A stretch of DNA of 64,000 nucleotides from Metarhizium brunneum (lineage: Eukaryota > Ascomycota > Sordariomycetes > Hypocreales > Clavicipitaceae). A program made the translations under genes and the position numbers. Below, piece by piece: positions 1 to 10,504 of the stretch. Every line of letters starts with the position of its first letter. The stretch's first letter is position 1. The DNA lies in contig NC_089422.1 in the NCBI RefSeq assembly GCF_013426205.1, positions 2,852,001-2,916,000 on the forward strand, given 5' to 3'. Under the pieces are notes generated by a model. It saw only the letters and a program-made list of their open reading frames with translations, ran no database searches and was not told the origin of the DNA.

Positions 1-816
1 GGCCCCAAACAGGAGCCTGAAAACGAAGCCCCTTTACCCAACCAGCTGGAACTCCCCAAACGAGTCAAGAAAAATGTAGGTCTCCTGTCCCAATCTCCTG
101 GGCAAGACACTGCCCAGTCTAGCGCGACGCCTCCGCCGTCGTCAACTTCAACACCAAGTTCGTACAGTCGCGGGCGACCAAAGGGATGGAAACGTGGCAT
201 GTCATACGCCGCCATGCGCGGAAATACTCCCCCAACATGGAAAACAGTCCGCTCTCCTCGGCAATCTCGCACCAAAGCACCACAGCCAGGCTTTGGGCGC
301 AGACCTGGACGGCCGCCGAGACCCCGTTCACCACCCCCAAAGGATCTTTATCATAAAGCGAACCCGCACTTCGTCAACTTTCTATGCGAGTGGGATGGAT
401 GCAAAGCCGAGTTGCACAATTTTGATACCTTGCGGAGGCATCTTCACATTGTCCATCAGCAAAACGGCAAGTGGCCATGTAAATGGGCGCATTGCGGATT
501 GGACGCCTGCGCAGATGCTCGACAGTGGCGGTCTCATCTGGAGGATGCTCACCTGACTCCGTTTCGATGGCATGTAGGCGATGGGCCGAGTAACAGCAGT
601 GGAATGCGTGCCGTGCTGCCCGACGATGCACAAGACGAACTTCCAGATTTCCTAATGGGCTCAGATGGGCAACAAGTGACGCCATCTGTCAAGAACCAAC
701 AGATAGAGGACTTTGCAACGTGGAGGGAAAATCGCCGAAAACTTAAGGAATTGTTGATCCAACGAGACCAGAATCTACCGGATGAGTCTTCTGAATCATC
801 TGGGGAAACGGACTGA
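1..816 (+). CDS. C2H2 zinc-finger protein, 3' part (5' end outside window)
   Basis: The frame is open from base 1 to the TGA at 814-816, giving the last 271 residues of a protein that starts upstream of the window. The visible part begins with a Pro/Ser/Thr-rich stretch, then two basic AT-hook-like pieces (GRPKGWKRG and RRPGRPPRP), then two C2H2-type fingers: CEWDGC followed by H-x4-H at about residues 129-150, and CKWAHC followed by HLEDAH. The tail is acidic and Ser-rich. Paired fingers with C-x4-C spacing plus AT-hooks suggest a nuclear DNA-binding protein, probably a regulator; the target is unknown. No intron is needed in this part. I recognise the domain but not the orthologue. Confidence 0.8.
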   Translation, partial: GPKQEPENEAPLPNQLELPKRVKKNVGLLSQSPGQDTAQSSATPPPSSTSTPSSYSRGRPKGWKRGMSYAAMRGNTPPTWKTVRSPRQSRTKAPQPGFGRRPGRPPRPRSPPPKDLYHKANPHFVNFLCEWDGCKAELHNFDTLRRHLHIVHQQNGKWPCKWAHCGLDACADARQWRSHLEDAHLTPFRWHVGDGPSNSSGMRAVLPDDAQDELPDFLMGSDGQQVTPSVKNQQIEDFATWRENRRKLKELLIQRDQNLPDESSESSGETD

Positions 817-2891
817 CACTAGGAGGCAAATTAAGGAAACTACACATTCAAAGCACACTTCGTTAGCGCACCACATCTCGTGATGGGCCGACAAAATCGG
901 CATCCAGGTGCAATATGGTGTACAAGACGCCGGCACTTGTGATTCCCGACAAGAAGAGGAGAGAAGGACTCTTGTGGCTCGCTCGAGGCTGACGATGCCC
1001 AAGATGTTGACTTGACTTGGTACTGTTACAACCCAGAGGTTGCTACAGACCCCAAAGCCACCATTGTGGCTTTGCCAAAGTGAGCAGAAGCTTATGGCCG
1101 CAACCTGCCACATATGATATATTGTATATGGCGCGTTTTCTAATGCGTGTCATAGGCCAGGATAGGGGATGATCCGGCGCAGCCGTTGTGTCAGGGTAAC
1201 AACAAAGCCTGAATGGTGCTATAGAGAAGCTCTATTCCATAGAGAACCGCGGCTGTCTTGTTTCCTATCCCAGTCAAAGAGCTAGGGAAGCCGAGGAGTT
1301 CAGAGTATATATGGTTCTAATGCATTGCGTCATATGCTGTCTCAGCAGCGTGTTCATATGAGTTCAATGCTGATGACAAATGGGTCACCATAGGTAATCC
1401 GAGGCTCGATGACATCCGCTGAGGCAGTCACTGCCTGGATAGTCAAACTTGAAGTGTCATCAACATACTGGGCTGGCCAGGCTACCATGGCATCTGACAA
1501 GGCTTGCGAGCCTGTGGCACTGCAACGAACTTGTGTAGCGGAGTCCCAAGCAGGCAGGTCCAGGACTAGGAAGTCTAGCGCTGCTCAAAGGTGGAGGGCT
1601 TGGTTCAGCGGATATGTTTCCGTTGGGACTCATTGCTAAGAACCACGCAGGTTTTATTAAATATCACCAAGCACTCACAGCCAGAGACACTACGCTCTGA
1701 ACATCCCTGAGGCTTCAAGACATGGGAAAGGCAGCCCCAACGACCGAGTATGGCCAAGATGGGGCTCGAGTGAGGTGGACAGGCAAATTCAGTTCAGTCG
1801 CATCCCGACAGCACAGAGCCGGAATGGACATTTTAGCCGGTCAAGCCGGGGAAGCTTCCCTCCGTTTGGAAGCTCGAAAGTGGTAACCGCAATTGGCAAA
1901 TGGCAGATTGATTGATTGATTGCAAATGCAGACGTGGGGAAAAAAGCGGTCCGATCGGTGGAACGAGGGACAAGACAAGCCGACGCAATCATCCGCAACA
2001 CATGGACTGTTAGGTAGGCAGTGCTCTCTCTCAGCTCGGCGCGGAGTAAGACGAAATGGAAAGATTCGCATGACGACAAACCAACCAGACGCCTTGTCCG
2101 GTCCAACACCAACACCAACACCAATACCAAATACATTAGCTATTGCTCCTCGATTATGCATATTCGTCGCACTGTTCTACCAAAAGTCGTCTGCTGATGT
2201 TTATTGAAAGACTTCTGTAGGGTTGAAGGTGTGGTTTGGGTGTTATTCCTTGTGGCAATCTTGCCTTGCATAAAAGACGCACCCCAACCAACCAGCAAAG
2301 GTCGCGGCTCAGCCATTTGGATCCGTCCGCCGAAGGCTTGGAACATGGAACGGTTCGATGACGGGATGACACCGGGTCCACAGCCCTAGGTACTCCGTCC
2401 TCGAGCGCATGTGGCCAGTCTAGCATCAAGCATTAGTAGTAGGTAGACACGGAAGTGAGAAGGGGGGAGAGGGAAGGGGCCCGGCGCGTTGCCTGGAGGT
2501 TCTTTATTGTACCAGACAATACATGGGCACCTTACGTTCCGTATTGTACAGTACATTCCTTGGGTGGTAATCCGCCGAGACCAATAGAAGTTGGTTAACT
2601 GGTTCCTCGCTGCCAGCCAGAAATGTTGAGTCCATGGTCTGGCTTTTTTGCCCTCTTTTGGCTTGACTCTAAGGACTTGAGAGACCCACTGGGCCAGGGC
2701 GTCTCAAACACCAGTTGTCCTCACATTAATTCACTCCTAGTAATACGTAGTAGTCTCCAAGTGGCCTGCGCCGTTCAGGCTGACGATGCACTGGTTAGTG
2801 ACCAGTGGCCAGTGCTGAATATTGAAGACTCCAGCATCGACATTGAAGCCTGGTCTGGTTTGCATCTGGTCAACTGGCGTCTTCCAGTGTG

Positions 2892-2927
2892 GTGTCTCCA
2901 GCAGTGTCTCCAGCGGTGTCTCCAGTG
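2892..2927. repeat. 12-bp tandem repeat, 3 copies
   Basis: Three adjacent 12-bp units, each GTGTCTCCAG plus two variable bases (CA, CG, TG). A partial further unit follows. Confidence 0.85.
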
Positions 2928-3404
2928 GTGTGTGTCCCCAATGTTCAACATTGAAGCCAAGTCAGGTCCGGTCCCACCTGGCCCTCCCCGACTAGACCAA
3001 ACTGTGCACGCTGATCCAGTCAATCCAGCGCGGATTGACCTTAATTTAGCATGTATGTAGTCATAGTGGGTGTGTGTCCTGCAGCCAATGATGCCGGACA
3101 AGGGTGTGATACGGCGTCTGGTGGTTGTGGTGCGGCTATAGAGCAAGACGCCAGCAGCGGCAGCACATGCGGCAAGCAAAACATCGATTGAGCTCGGATG
3201 GAAGGCAGGGTCTGGTCACTGACTCACTAGTGCTGGTGCTTGCTGCGGCAGAGGACCAGTTGACGGGTGCCAGTACTATTGACTCCAGATGTCTGGTATT
3301 GACGGCTGCCCCTGCCCACCCGTACGTACATACATGCATGTGTACTTAAGTACCTGGTGTATTGCTTACTGTACCAGATTGACATTGACCACACTTGAAT
3401 CGTC

Positions 3405-3741
3405 TTCGCAGCACCGCCGACATGGACCGCTGCCATTGACTGTCTTTCTCCGTCCTCCGTCACCACGCACCCACCGCCGCCGCCACGACATTCACCTCCC
3501 TCTTTGCCTCTCAACTCCCCTCATCTCATCTCGAATTGTCCGTCTCCTTCGCCCATCCCCCCCTTGTGCAACGCAAAGAAGGCCCTCCACCCCAGCGTCT
3601 TCTCTTTGTTCCTCGGCCTGAATTGCGGACAGACCATGGCATCGACTGATTGATTCGGCTCCTTACTAATCGTCCATCGTCCGTCGTCAACCGTCACCGT
3701 CACCCGCCTCCCGCTCCCGTCTCCCGTCACCAGGCCACGCC
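3405..3741 (+). promoter_or_regulatory. pyrimidine-rich leader/promoter of the kinase gene
   Basis: A long C/T-dominated stretch lies immediately before the kinase ATG, as is common in promoters and 5' leaders of highly expressed filamentous-fungal genes. No TATA box is obvious. The transcription start cannot be fixed from sequence. Confidence 0.45.
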
Positions 3742-5905
3742 ATGCCCCCATCCAAGGGCTCAAATGGCTCCGGTGCGCAGGTGAGCCACCGTCTCCGAAA
3801 CTTCTTTCGCATGAACAGCGCCGCCAGCAGTGGAAGCGAAAAGGAAAAGGCCGCCGCCAACAATGCATCCCGCACCTCGGCCTCCAACAATGCTGCTGCC
3901 TCCGACATGCCTGGCCCCAAGCCCTCCCGCCATACCAAATTCTTCACCAACACCGTCGGCCGACTCCGCGCCCACACTTCGGCCAGCGAAGGCAATCAGC
4001 TCGAAGAGGCCATGAGTCCTACTGCTCACGCAAACCCTTACTTTGCCCACCAGGGCCAACCGGGCCTACGGCATCACAATGAGGGCTCTGTACCGCCTAG
4101 CCCGCCGGACACTCCCGAATTGAAGGTTAGCGGCCCCGATGGTATTCCCGCCGACCAGGCCACGAGCGAGACCAAGGAGGAATTGGCTCGCCGTCTGCGG
4201 AGGGTTGCTAGTGCCCCCAATGCCCAGGGCTTGTTTGCCAGCGCCGAGTCCAGCTCAGTTCCCGCTCTGCCCATTGGCATACCCGCCGCCCAGCGACCTG
4301 CAACCGCCGAGCTCGGCAAGGATCCCCTTGTTGCCGACTCGGAGAGCGGCTCGATTGGCCTTGCCCAGTCTCGGTCCGAATCGTCCAAGAGCGACAGCCA
4401 TGCCATTGCCGGCGAGGACGTTCTCTCGGCATTGCGAGCACCTAGTACTTCCTTGGCTTTCCGGAGGACGTATAGCTCAAACTCCATCAAAGTCCGCAAC
4501 GTCGAGGTTAGTCCTGCCAGTTTTGACAAGATTAAGCTCATTGGAAAGGGCGATGTTGGCAAGGTGTATCTTGTGAGAGAAAAGAAGAGCAGCAGGCTTT
4601 ATGCTATGAAGGGTATGTGTTGTCAAAAAGGTCACCCCAGTTTCAAGCCAAACCACGCTGACATGTTGAGCCTTTATAGTTTTGAGTAAAAAGGAAATGA
4701 TTAAGCGAAACAAGATCAAGCGGGCTCTTGCCGAGCAGGAGATTCTGGCAACCAGCAATCATCCCTTCATCGTCACGCTCTATCACTCATTCCAGTCTGA
4801 CGAGCATTTATACTTGTGCATGGAATACTGCAGCGGTGGAGAGTTCTTCCGAGCTCTGCAGACTCGCCCTGGGAAGTGCATTCCCGAAGACGACGCTCGT
4901 TTCTATGCTGCTGAAGTTACAGCTGCACTCGAATACCTTCATCTAATGGGCTTCATTTACCGCGATTTAAAACCTGAGAGTATGATGAATCCCTGAACTT
5001 TTTTTTTTCGCAGCGTGCCATTTGCGACTCCCCCTTTTTAAGTCTACCGACTAACTCTATTGTGTACGCAGATATTCTGCTTCACCAGTCCGGCCACATT
5101 ATGCTCTCAGATTTCGACCTGTCCAAGCAGTCTGATCCTGGTGGCAAGCCCACCATGATTATCGGAAAGAACGGTGCCAGGACAGACGCCCTGCCTACGA
5201 TTGACACCAGATCATGCATCGCGAATTTCCGTACAAACTCATTCGTTGGCACGGAAGAATACATTGCTCCCGAGGTCATTAAGGGTTCCGGGCACACGAG
5301 CGCTGTTGACTGGTGGACGCTGGGCATTCTGATCTACGAAATGCTTTACGGCACGACGCCATTCAAGGGAAAGAATAGAAACGCTACTTTTGCCAACATT
5401 TTGCGCGAGGATATTCCATTCCCTGACCATGCAGGGGCGCCTCAAATCTCAAAGTATGTTCAACCCAGTCGTTGTTGCCGCGTCGACTTATTGACTTTGT
5501 GTGTCACACAGCCTCTGCAAATCGTTGATTCGAAAGCTCCTCATCAAGGACGAAAACCGGAGATTAGGAGCTCGGGCTGGCGCATCCGATATCAAGGCAC
5601 ACCCATTCTTCCGCTCAACTCAATGGGCTCTCATCCGTCACATGAAGCCACCAATCGTCCCCAATCCCACCAAGGGAATCGACACAGTCAACTTCCGAAA
5701 TGTCAAAGAGAGCGAAAGTGTGGATATGAGTGGATCAAGACTCAAGGGGGTGCCGCTAGACAGCGGATTGGCAACTCCAGGAGCCGAGATAGAGGATCCC
5801 TTCAGCGAGTTCAACAGCGTCACACTACATCACGATGGTGATGACCATCACCAACACATTGTTCATCATCCTTCTGTCAACCAACAAGTGAGCGCTTCTT
5901 CATAG
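3742..5905 (+). CDS. nrc-2: AGC-family Ser/Thr protein kinase, nrc-2/Fpk1 type
   Basis: Exons 3742-4612, 4680-4979, 5072-5453 and 5512-5905 join in frame to 648 residues. Introns have GTATGT/GTATGA donors and TAG/CAG acceptors. The first ~260 residues are Ser/Ala-rich and low complexity. The kinase domain follows: glycine loop [12 protein letters not shown], invariant Lys290 (YAMK), catalytic loop YRDLKPEN (Asp386), DFD at 404-406, and APE at 456-458. The ~50-residue insert between DFD and APE and the motif [13 protein letters not shown] are typical of Neurospora nrc-2 and yeast Fpk1/Kin82. Family members phosphorylate lipid flippases and affect polarity and conidiation. All catalytic residues are present, so it should be active. 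The second intron lies inside the conserved Asn codon of the catalytic loop. Confidence 0.93.
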
Positions 5906-7004
5906 TGATGGGGGCAGCACACTCTCTCAGCTTGACTGCAATCATGGGTATGGGCAAGGTGCTCACTCGTTCCCTTAGCATTTGGTATTTAGGATGGAAG
6001 AGAGTGTTTGACATGGCAGTCTTGTTTTTCCCCCTTGGGGCGGGAGGGGTGTTGTTGACATTTTTCGCTGCGGTGCGCCTGCGTTGTTTCTGCATTCTCC
6101 TGAGCCAAACATTTTTGTTTTATTTTTGGCCATTCTTTCATGGTTTTCAGCATGTACTACAATGAGAAGAAGAGACGGACTCGTGGCTTTGGCGACTGGA
6201 CCACTCATTTGACGTTAGCCTAGCGGCAGCACCGACTGGGCTAGAAGTGCCTGGCTATCTCGTTATCGCCTATGCTCTTGTTTGTCGGGTTGATCTTTTG
6301 GTGTTTTTTCTTTCTTTCTTGTTTCTTTTTTCTTTTTTTTTGTTGCACAGAGAAGCGGCGTTTTACCTGTGATTATTGTGGGTTCTATTTGGCGTTATGG
6401 GAGGGAAGCGGTAAAGAGCAAAGTTTGATGTATACTGTCACTCAGCCATGAAAGTTCACGTCTAAGCTTCACAGATAGACCAAGGAAGTCTTTTAGTCTC
6501 TTATCTCGACCAAGAAAACGAAATTTTTATGCGTTGCACTCGTTCCAAGATGATGAGTGTCTTTTTTTTCACGTCTGGCGTCTTGGAGTGTAGAGGGCAT
6601 TGGTCATATGCACGTGTAAATGATACACATGACCCATTTTGCCGACATGTGAACTTTGAATGCAATGCCGCTGTCACCCACCTTGCCATGGAGCTTTCAT
6701 ACACCGGAGAAAATGCGTACAATCTTGTCTATGTTGTTTTCCCCCCAGTGGTACAATGTGCGATCGCATGATGTGAGCTGGGGCATGTCCAACCCCATGG
6801 TGTGTCGTGTCGTGCCTATCATGTGTTGCGGTGTAGATGGGTAGAGGAAGGGAAAAAAAGACAAAAAAATCCCGGCTCAAAGGGCATACAACATGGCCTG
6901 TTTTCCCCATGGCAAAGGTGGTAAAATGGCGACTCTTGAATTCATCGCCATCACCCAGTCGTAGAGTCAACAGCGGCGGAACGCCCGTTACCACTCCCCA
7001 AGCC
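5906..7004. other. intergenic, 1.1 kb
   Basis: 3' flank of the kinase gene (T-rich around 6300-6345) and upstream region of the CorA-like gene. No gene seen. An in-frame ATG at 6837 could extend the downstream gene by 56 codons. Confidence 0.5.
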
Positions 7005-8378
7005 ATGTCCCGACAAGCTTACATGTCCCGCCGCGAAGACGGCGTCTCAGCACCGTGCGCACCGTCCCCATCACCAGGCTACGTGCTCGAGTGGTCCGCG
7101 AAAGACTCCCGCGCCCAACGGCACCGCCGTATCCTCCCGAGCGTCGAAGAGCTCCGCGCCGAACTGCTAGCGGGCGAAGGCGGCCGGTCCCAGGGCCGCA
7201 TCCTCGTCCTCCGGGCAGGCCGCGTCGACGGCGCCGTGCGCGAAGCCCTCGTCAGCGTGGCCCGCGTCGACGGCGGGTTCATAGACGCCCACGCCGCGGG
7301 GACGCCGTACCGGCCGCGGGGAGGGAGACGCACGCCGCGACGGTGGTGGACCTGCGCGTATCCCGAGGTGGCCGCCGGCAAGGGCCAGGTGCCGCTGTAC
7401 AGGCCCGGCGACGGGCAGGCCCTGACGATTTCGAGAATGAGCGTCTGGCTAGGCGGCGGCGGGGTGCCGGTCGTCATTGTCGGCGACGGCGCTGGCCCGG
7501 AGCGGCGCGACCACAAGCTCCGGCGCGAGCAGGGCGCCGCCGGCTACGGAGCTATTGGGAGCGCGCGCCCCGGCTCGACTGGGCGCGTGGAGATGTCGTC
7601 CTTTGAGCAGGACCTCTGGGAGGCGTTGGCGCCCCCGGACGAGGTGGCTGTCGAGGAAGTGCTGGGTGAGGTGGTGCTCGACCGCTGGACGGGCTGCCTG
7701 GCGGCGATGCGTCCGGGGACTATCGGCGGCGGCGCGGGCCACATGCAGGAGCGGGAGTCGCTCTGGGCGGCCATGGCCGCGCTCGAGTCCAACCTCGACG
7801 AGGCGAGGCGCTTCTCCGGACGGGGGAGGCAGCTCGGCGCCGCGGGCGCGTCGGCGTGGGCGGATCTGCTGCGGCGCTTGGAGATGAGGGTGCGCCTCGG
7901 GCAGCAGGGGATCGGTGCCGAGGCGTCTCCGGCTCGCGGCGGCAAGACAGACAACGACCGGAGCTTGGATAGGATCGCGTACCTGGGCGGGCTGATGCTG
8001 CCCGTGTCGGCGGTGGCGAGCATCCTCGCCATCGGGGGCGACTACGGGCCCGGGGGCGAGAGCTTCTGGGTGTTTTGGCTGTCAAGCTTTCTGGCGAGCG
8101 TGCTCGCGGTGCTGGTCATATATGCCGACCAGCTGCGGACGGTCGAGGTGTGGCTGGAGACGGGGGAGCTCGACGGCGAGCTTCTGCCGTGGGAGGGAGA
8201 GGGCTCGGAGGAGCATCTTGTGCAGAGGTGGGCGGACGGCTCGAGGCGCGCGGCGTGGGAGAGGAGGGAGCTGGGCTGGGGCGGTGCCGTGAAGAAGATG
8301 AGCGGGTATTACTGGTGGCGGAGGGATCCGGGGTTGGCGTTTAGGAGGCCGCGCGGTGTGAAGCTGGGAGGGTTGTAG
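7005..8378 (+). CDS. CorA-like two-transmembrane fungal membrane protein
   Basis: Single exon of 457 residues from the ATG at 7005. In-frame ATGs at 6837 and 6921 are possible alternatives, but the upstream part is basic low-complexity sequence and the compositional change to GC-rich coding sequence begins near 7005. The body is soluble and Gly/Arg/Ala-rich. The C-terminal third has two hydrophobic helices, one around AYLGGLMLPVSAVASILAI and one around FWVFWLSSFLASVLAVLVIY, followed by a charged tail. Paired C-terminal helices after a long soluble domain are the topology of CorA-type metal-ion transporters, and many Hypocreales have such divergent relatives. No clear GMN signature is visible, so transport of Mg2+ is only an inference. 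The gene is very rich in G and C at third positions. It converges on the SerRS gene. Confidence 0.7.
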   Translation: MSRQAYMSRREDGVSAPCAPSPSPGYVLEWSAKDSRAQRHRRILPSVEELRAELLAGEGGRSQGRILVLRAGRVDGAVREALVSVARVDGGFIDAHAAGTPYRPRGGRRTPRRWWTCAYPEVAAGKGQVPLYRPGDGQALTISRMSVWLGGGGVPVVIVGDGAGPERRDHKLRREQGAAGYGAIGSARPGSTGRVEMSSFEQDLWEALAPPDEVAVEEVLGEVVLDRWTGCLAAMRPGTIGGGAGHMQERESLWAAMAALESNLDEARRFSGRGRQLGAAGASAWADLLRRLEMRVRLGQQGIGAEASPARGGKTDNDRSLDRIAYLGGLMLPVSAVASILAIGGDYGPGGESFWVFWLSSFLASVLAVLVIYADQLRTVEVWLETGELDGELLPWEGEGSEEHLVQRWADGSRRAAWERRELGWGGAVKKMSGYYWWRRDPGLAFRRPRGVKLGGL

Positions 8379-8559
8379 ATGTGCGAGACGTGGTGTTGAC
8401 AAGTTCAACGGGTCGACCGGCGTGTGATGGCAGGCGTTTTGGTCCACGTACTTGATAGGCATATTTCGACCCGGACGCAACATGAAGCTTTCCAGACTGT
8501 GCGTGGTGGGAGTGCTTTTTTTGATACAAATGCTAGTTGTACAGTCTTTATGCCATGTC

Positions 8560-10107
8560 CTACGCCTCCTCGACGTGCCCGTCCTTCTGCTTAAACGTCA
8601 CTTCCTGCGCATTCCTCCTCTTGCCCACCCTCCCCATGCGCTCCAGCCCATCCATCCACGGCCGCAGGACCTCGGGGATGGTCACGGTGCCCGTCTCCTC
8701 GTCCCAGCCGTTCTCCAACAGCGCCGCCATGACACGCGGCACCGCCAGCGCCGTCCCGTTGCACGTCCACGGGAAGCTGATCTTGCCGTCGACCCGCGTG
8801 CGCGTCGCCAGCCGCCTCGTCTGGTAGTCCGTACACGTGCTGGCCGACGTCAGCTCGCCCCAGCCGCTGTTGATGGACTGTCTGCTGGGGAACCAGGCCT
8901 CCATGTCTACTTTGCGCGTGGCCGAGGCACCCAGGTCTGCAGTCGGCATGGACAAGACGCGGCAGTAGAGCCCCAGTGACTGCAGAATCTCCGTCTGGAT
9001 GTCGAGCATCTCCTCGAACACGTCCTGCGCCTCGTCCTCGCCGGGGCTCGTCCACGCAAACATTTCCACCTTGGTGAATTCGTGCACGCGGTAGAGGCCC
9101 TTGGTGTCGGCGCCACGCGCGCCTGCTTCGGCGCGGTAGCACCGAGACACGGCGACGCGCTTCATGGGCAGGTCCTCCGGGTCCAAGGTGGTGTTGGCCT
9201 TCATCCCGGCGAGGGAGATTTCAGATGTTCCCGCGAGGCACATTTCGGGCACGCCGCGGTCCGCATCGGCCTTGGATTGCGCAATGGCGTAGACCTGCTG
9301 CTCGCCGTGCTGGTCGCGTGGCTGGAAACCACACGCCGCTCCGATGTGGCTGTATACCATTGTCGGCGGCGAAACCTGAGTCCAGCCGTACTTGGTGGCG
9401 ACGGCGAGCGCATACTGCACGAGGGCTTGCTCGAGTTGAGCGGCCTCGCCGACGAGGTAATACCATCCCCAGCCGGAAGCTGTGGCCGCGCCTGAGAAGT
9501 CGAACAGTCCCAGCTCCGAGCCGACATGCACGTGCGACCGCCAGACTTTGTTCTCGGGCGAGTTGTCAAAAGCCGTCGGCGGGTCGTTGACGTAGCTTAG
9601 AAGAACAGCCTCGTCTCCGCGAGGAGTGTCGGGGCTCGTTAGATTCGGAATCTCCAACGCGAGCGCTTCCATCTCGGCAACGGCCTCAGCCTCGCCCTTC
9701 TCGATGACGGCCAGTTCACCCTTCAGCTTCCTCGCCTCGTCCTGCACTTGCTCCCTGCCCATCTCCCGAATATCCTCGACATCATCATCCCCGCTGCTCG
9801 TGGCCGGATTCGCGAGGAATTTCCGCAGCAAATTTGACCTCTCGCGGAGTGCGCGCCCCTGTCGTTGCAAGACCTGCCATTCGGAATGCAGCTCCAGGAT
9901 CCTGGCGGGGTATGTTGCTTGATTTCTGTAGTTTCGCTCCAGGCATGTGAGCTCATATAGCTCTGGGTTTTGACGAATGTGCTTGATGTCGATGATGGGC
10001 TTTGGCGCTATAGGCGGCCGCTTGTTGTCTGCAAATGTGCGCGCAGAGACGGCTCGCGTTTGTAGCTTGAGACCCCGACAGCGTAGACATGTCAGTGCTC
10101 GATTCAT
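8560..10107 (-). CDS. seryl-tRNA synthetase, mitochondrial
   Basis: Single exon, 515 residues. The N-terminus (about 30 residues, Arg-rich, no acidic residues before NKRPP) looks like a mitochondrial presequence. Next comes the helical tRNA-binding arm, with heptad-like charged sequence at about residues 45-160. The class II core follows: motif 2 around VSRCYRAEAGARG with VHEFTKVEMF, and motif 3 around TSASTCTDYQTRR, then NGTALAVPRVMAALLENGW, all characteristic of SerRS. The enzyme charges tRNA-Ser with serine; the presequence places it in mitochondria (DIA4/SARS2 type). Stop codons of this gene and the CorA-like gene are 181 bp apart, so the two transcripts converge. Confidence 0.95.
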   Translation of the reverse strand: MNRALTCLRCRGLKLQTRAVSARTFADNKRPPIAPKPIIDIKHIRQNPELYELTCLERNYRNQATYPARILELHSEWQVLQRQGRALRERSNLLRKFLANPATSSGDDDVEDIREMGREQVQDEARKLKGELAVIEKGEAEAVAEMEALALEIPNLTSPDTPRGDEAVLLSYVNDPPTAFDNSPENKVWRSHVHVGSELGLFDFSGAATASGWGWYYLVGEAAQLEQALVQYALAVATKYGWTQVSPPTMVYSHIGAACGFQPRDQHGEQQVYAIAQSKADADRGVPEMCLAGTSEISLAGMKANTTLDPEDLPMKRVAVSRCYRAEAGARGADTKGLYRVHEFTKVEMFAWTSPGEDEAQDVFEEMLDIQTEILQSLGLYCRVLSMPTADLGASATRKVDMEAWFPSRQSINSGWGELTSASTCTDYQTRRLATRTRVDGKISFPWTCNGTALAVPRVMAALLENGWDEETGTVTIPEVLRPWMDGLERMGRVGKRRNAQEVTFKQKDGHVEEA

Positions 10108-10504
10108 CGTCTTGGAGTGGTGATGCTATGAGCTTGAGCTCATGCTCATGCAACTCCGACGAGGGTGTGAGTGAGCTTGAGTTGAGGTGAAGCTCTCTGC
10201 AGCTTTTGGGGGGGTGGGGTCGGTCTAATAATGCAATTGGCCGAAATGGGGGACGCCAGCATTTAATGTCAAGTACATTGTACGTACCAGACAGTAGACT
10301 TGAATAACTGCCAGACTACACTCAACTGGGCAAGCGGATAGACTTGTCAAAAGTCAGAACATGCTTGTTCATTTATGAAAGCAGGCTTGTCGAATACATG
10401 CTCATGTACATTTCATGCGTCTAAATCAAGTGGTATCTTCTGAATGCACACCAACTCCTCTTCGCCTCACCTCGCCTCATGTCACCTCACATCCATCACC
10501 TTTA
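10108..10504. other. upstream region of SerRS gene
   Basis: 397 bp between the SerRS start and the Arp10-like stop, both on the minus strand. It contains a G-run at 10208-10215 and no convincing gene. Confidence 0.5.

Larger units (their letters stand above)
817..3741. other. intergenic, 2.9 kb, no gene seen
   Basis: This holds the 3' flank of the zinc-finger gene and the upstream region of the kinase gene. All open frames are short, on both strands, and lack recognisable domains or convincing splice pairs. It contains simple repeats: an ATTG run at about 1910-1922, an AACACC-type run at about 2104-2130, and a 12-bp tandem repeat at 2892-2927. Confidence 0.6.

Noticed and set aside
7055..8085. 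Several long frames on both strands across the CorA-like gene
   Set aside because: They are Arg/Pro/Ala-rich shadows created by the very high GC content of that gene.
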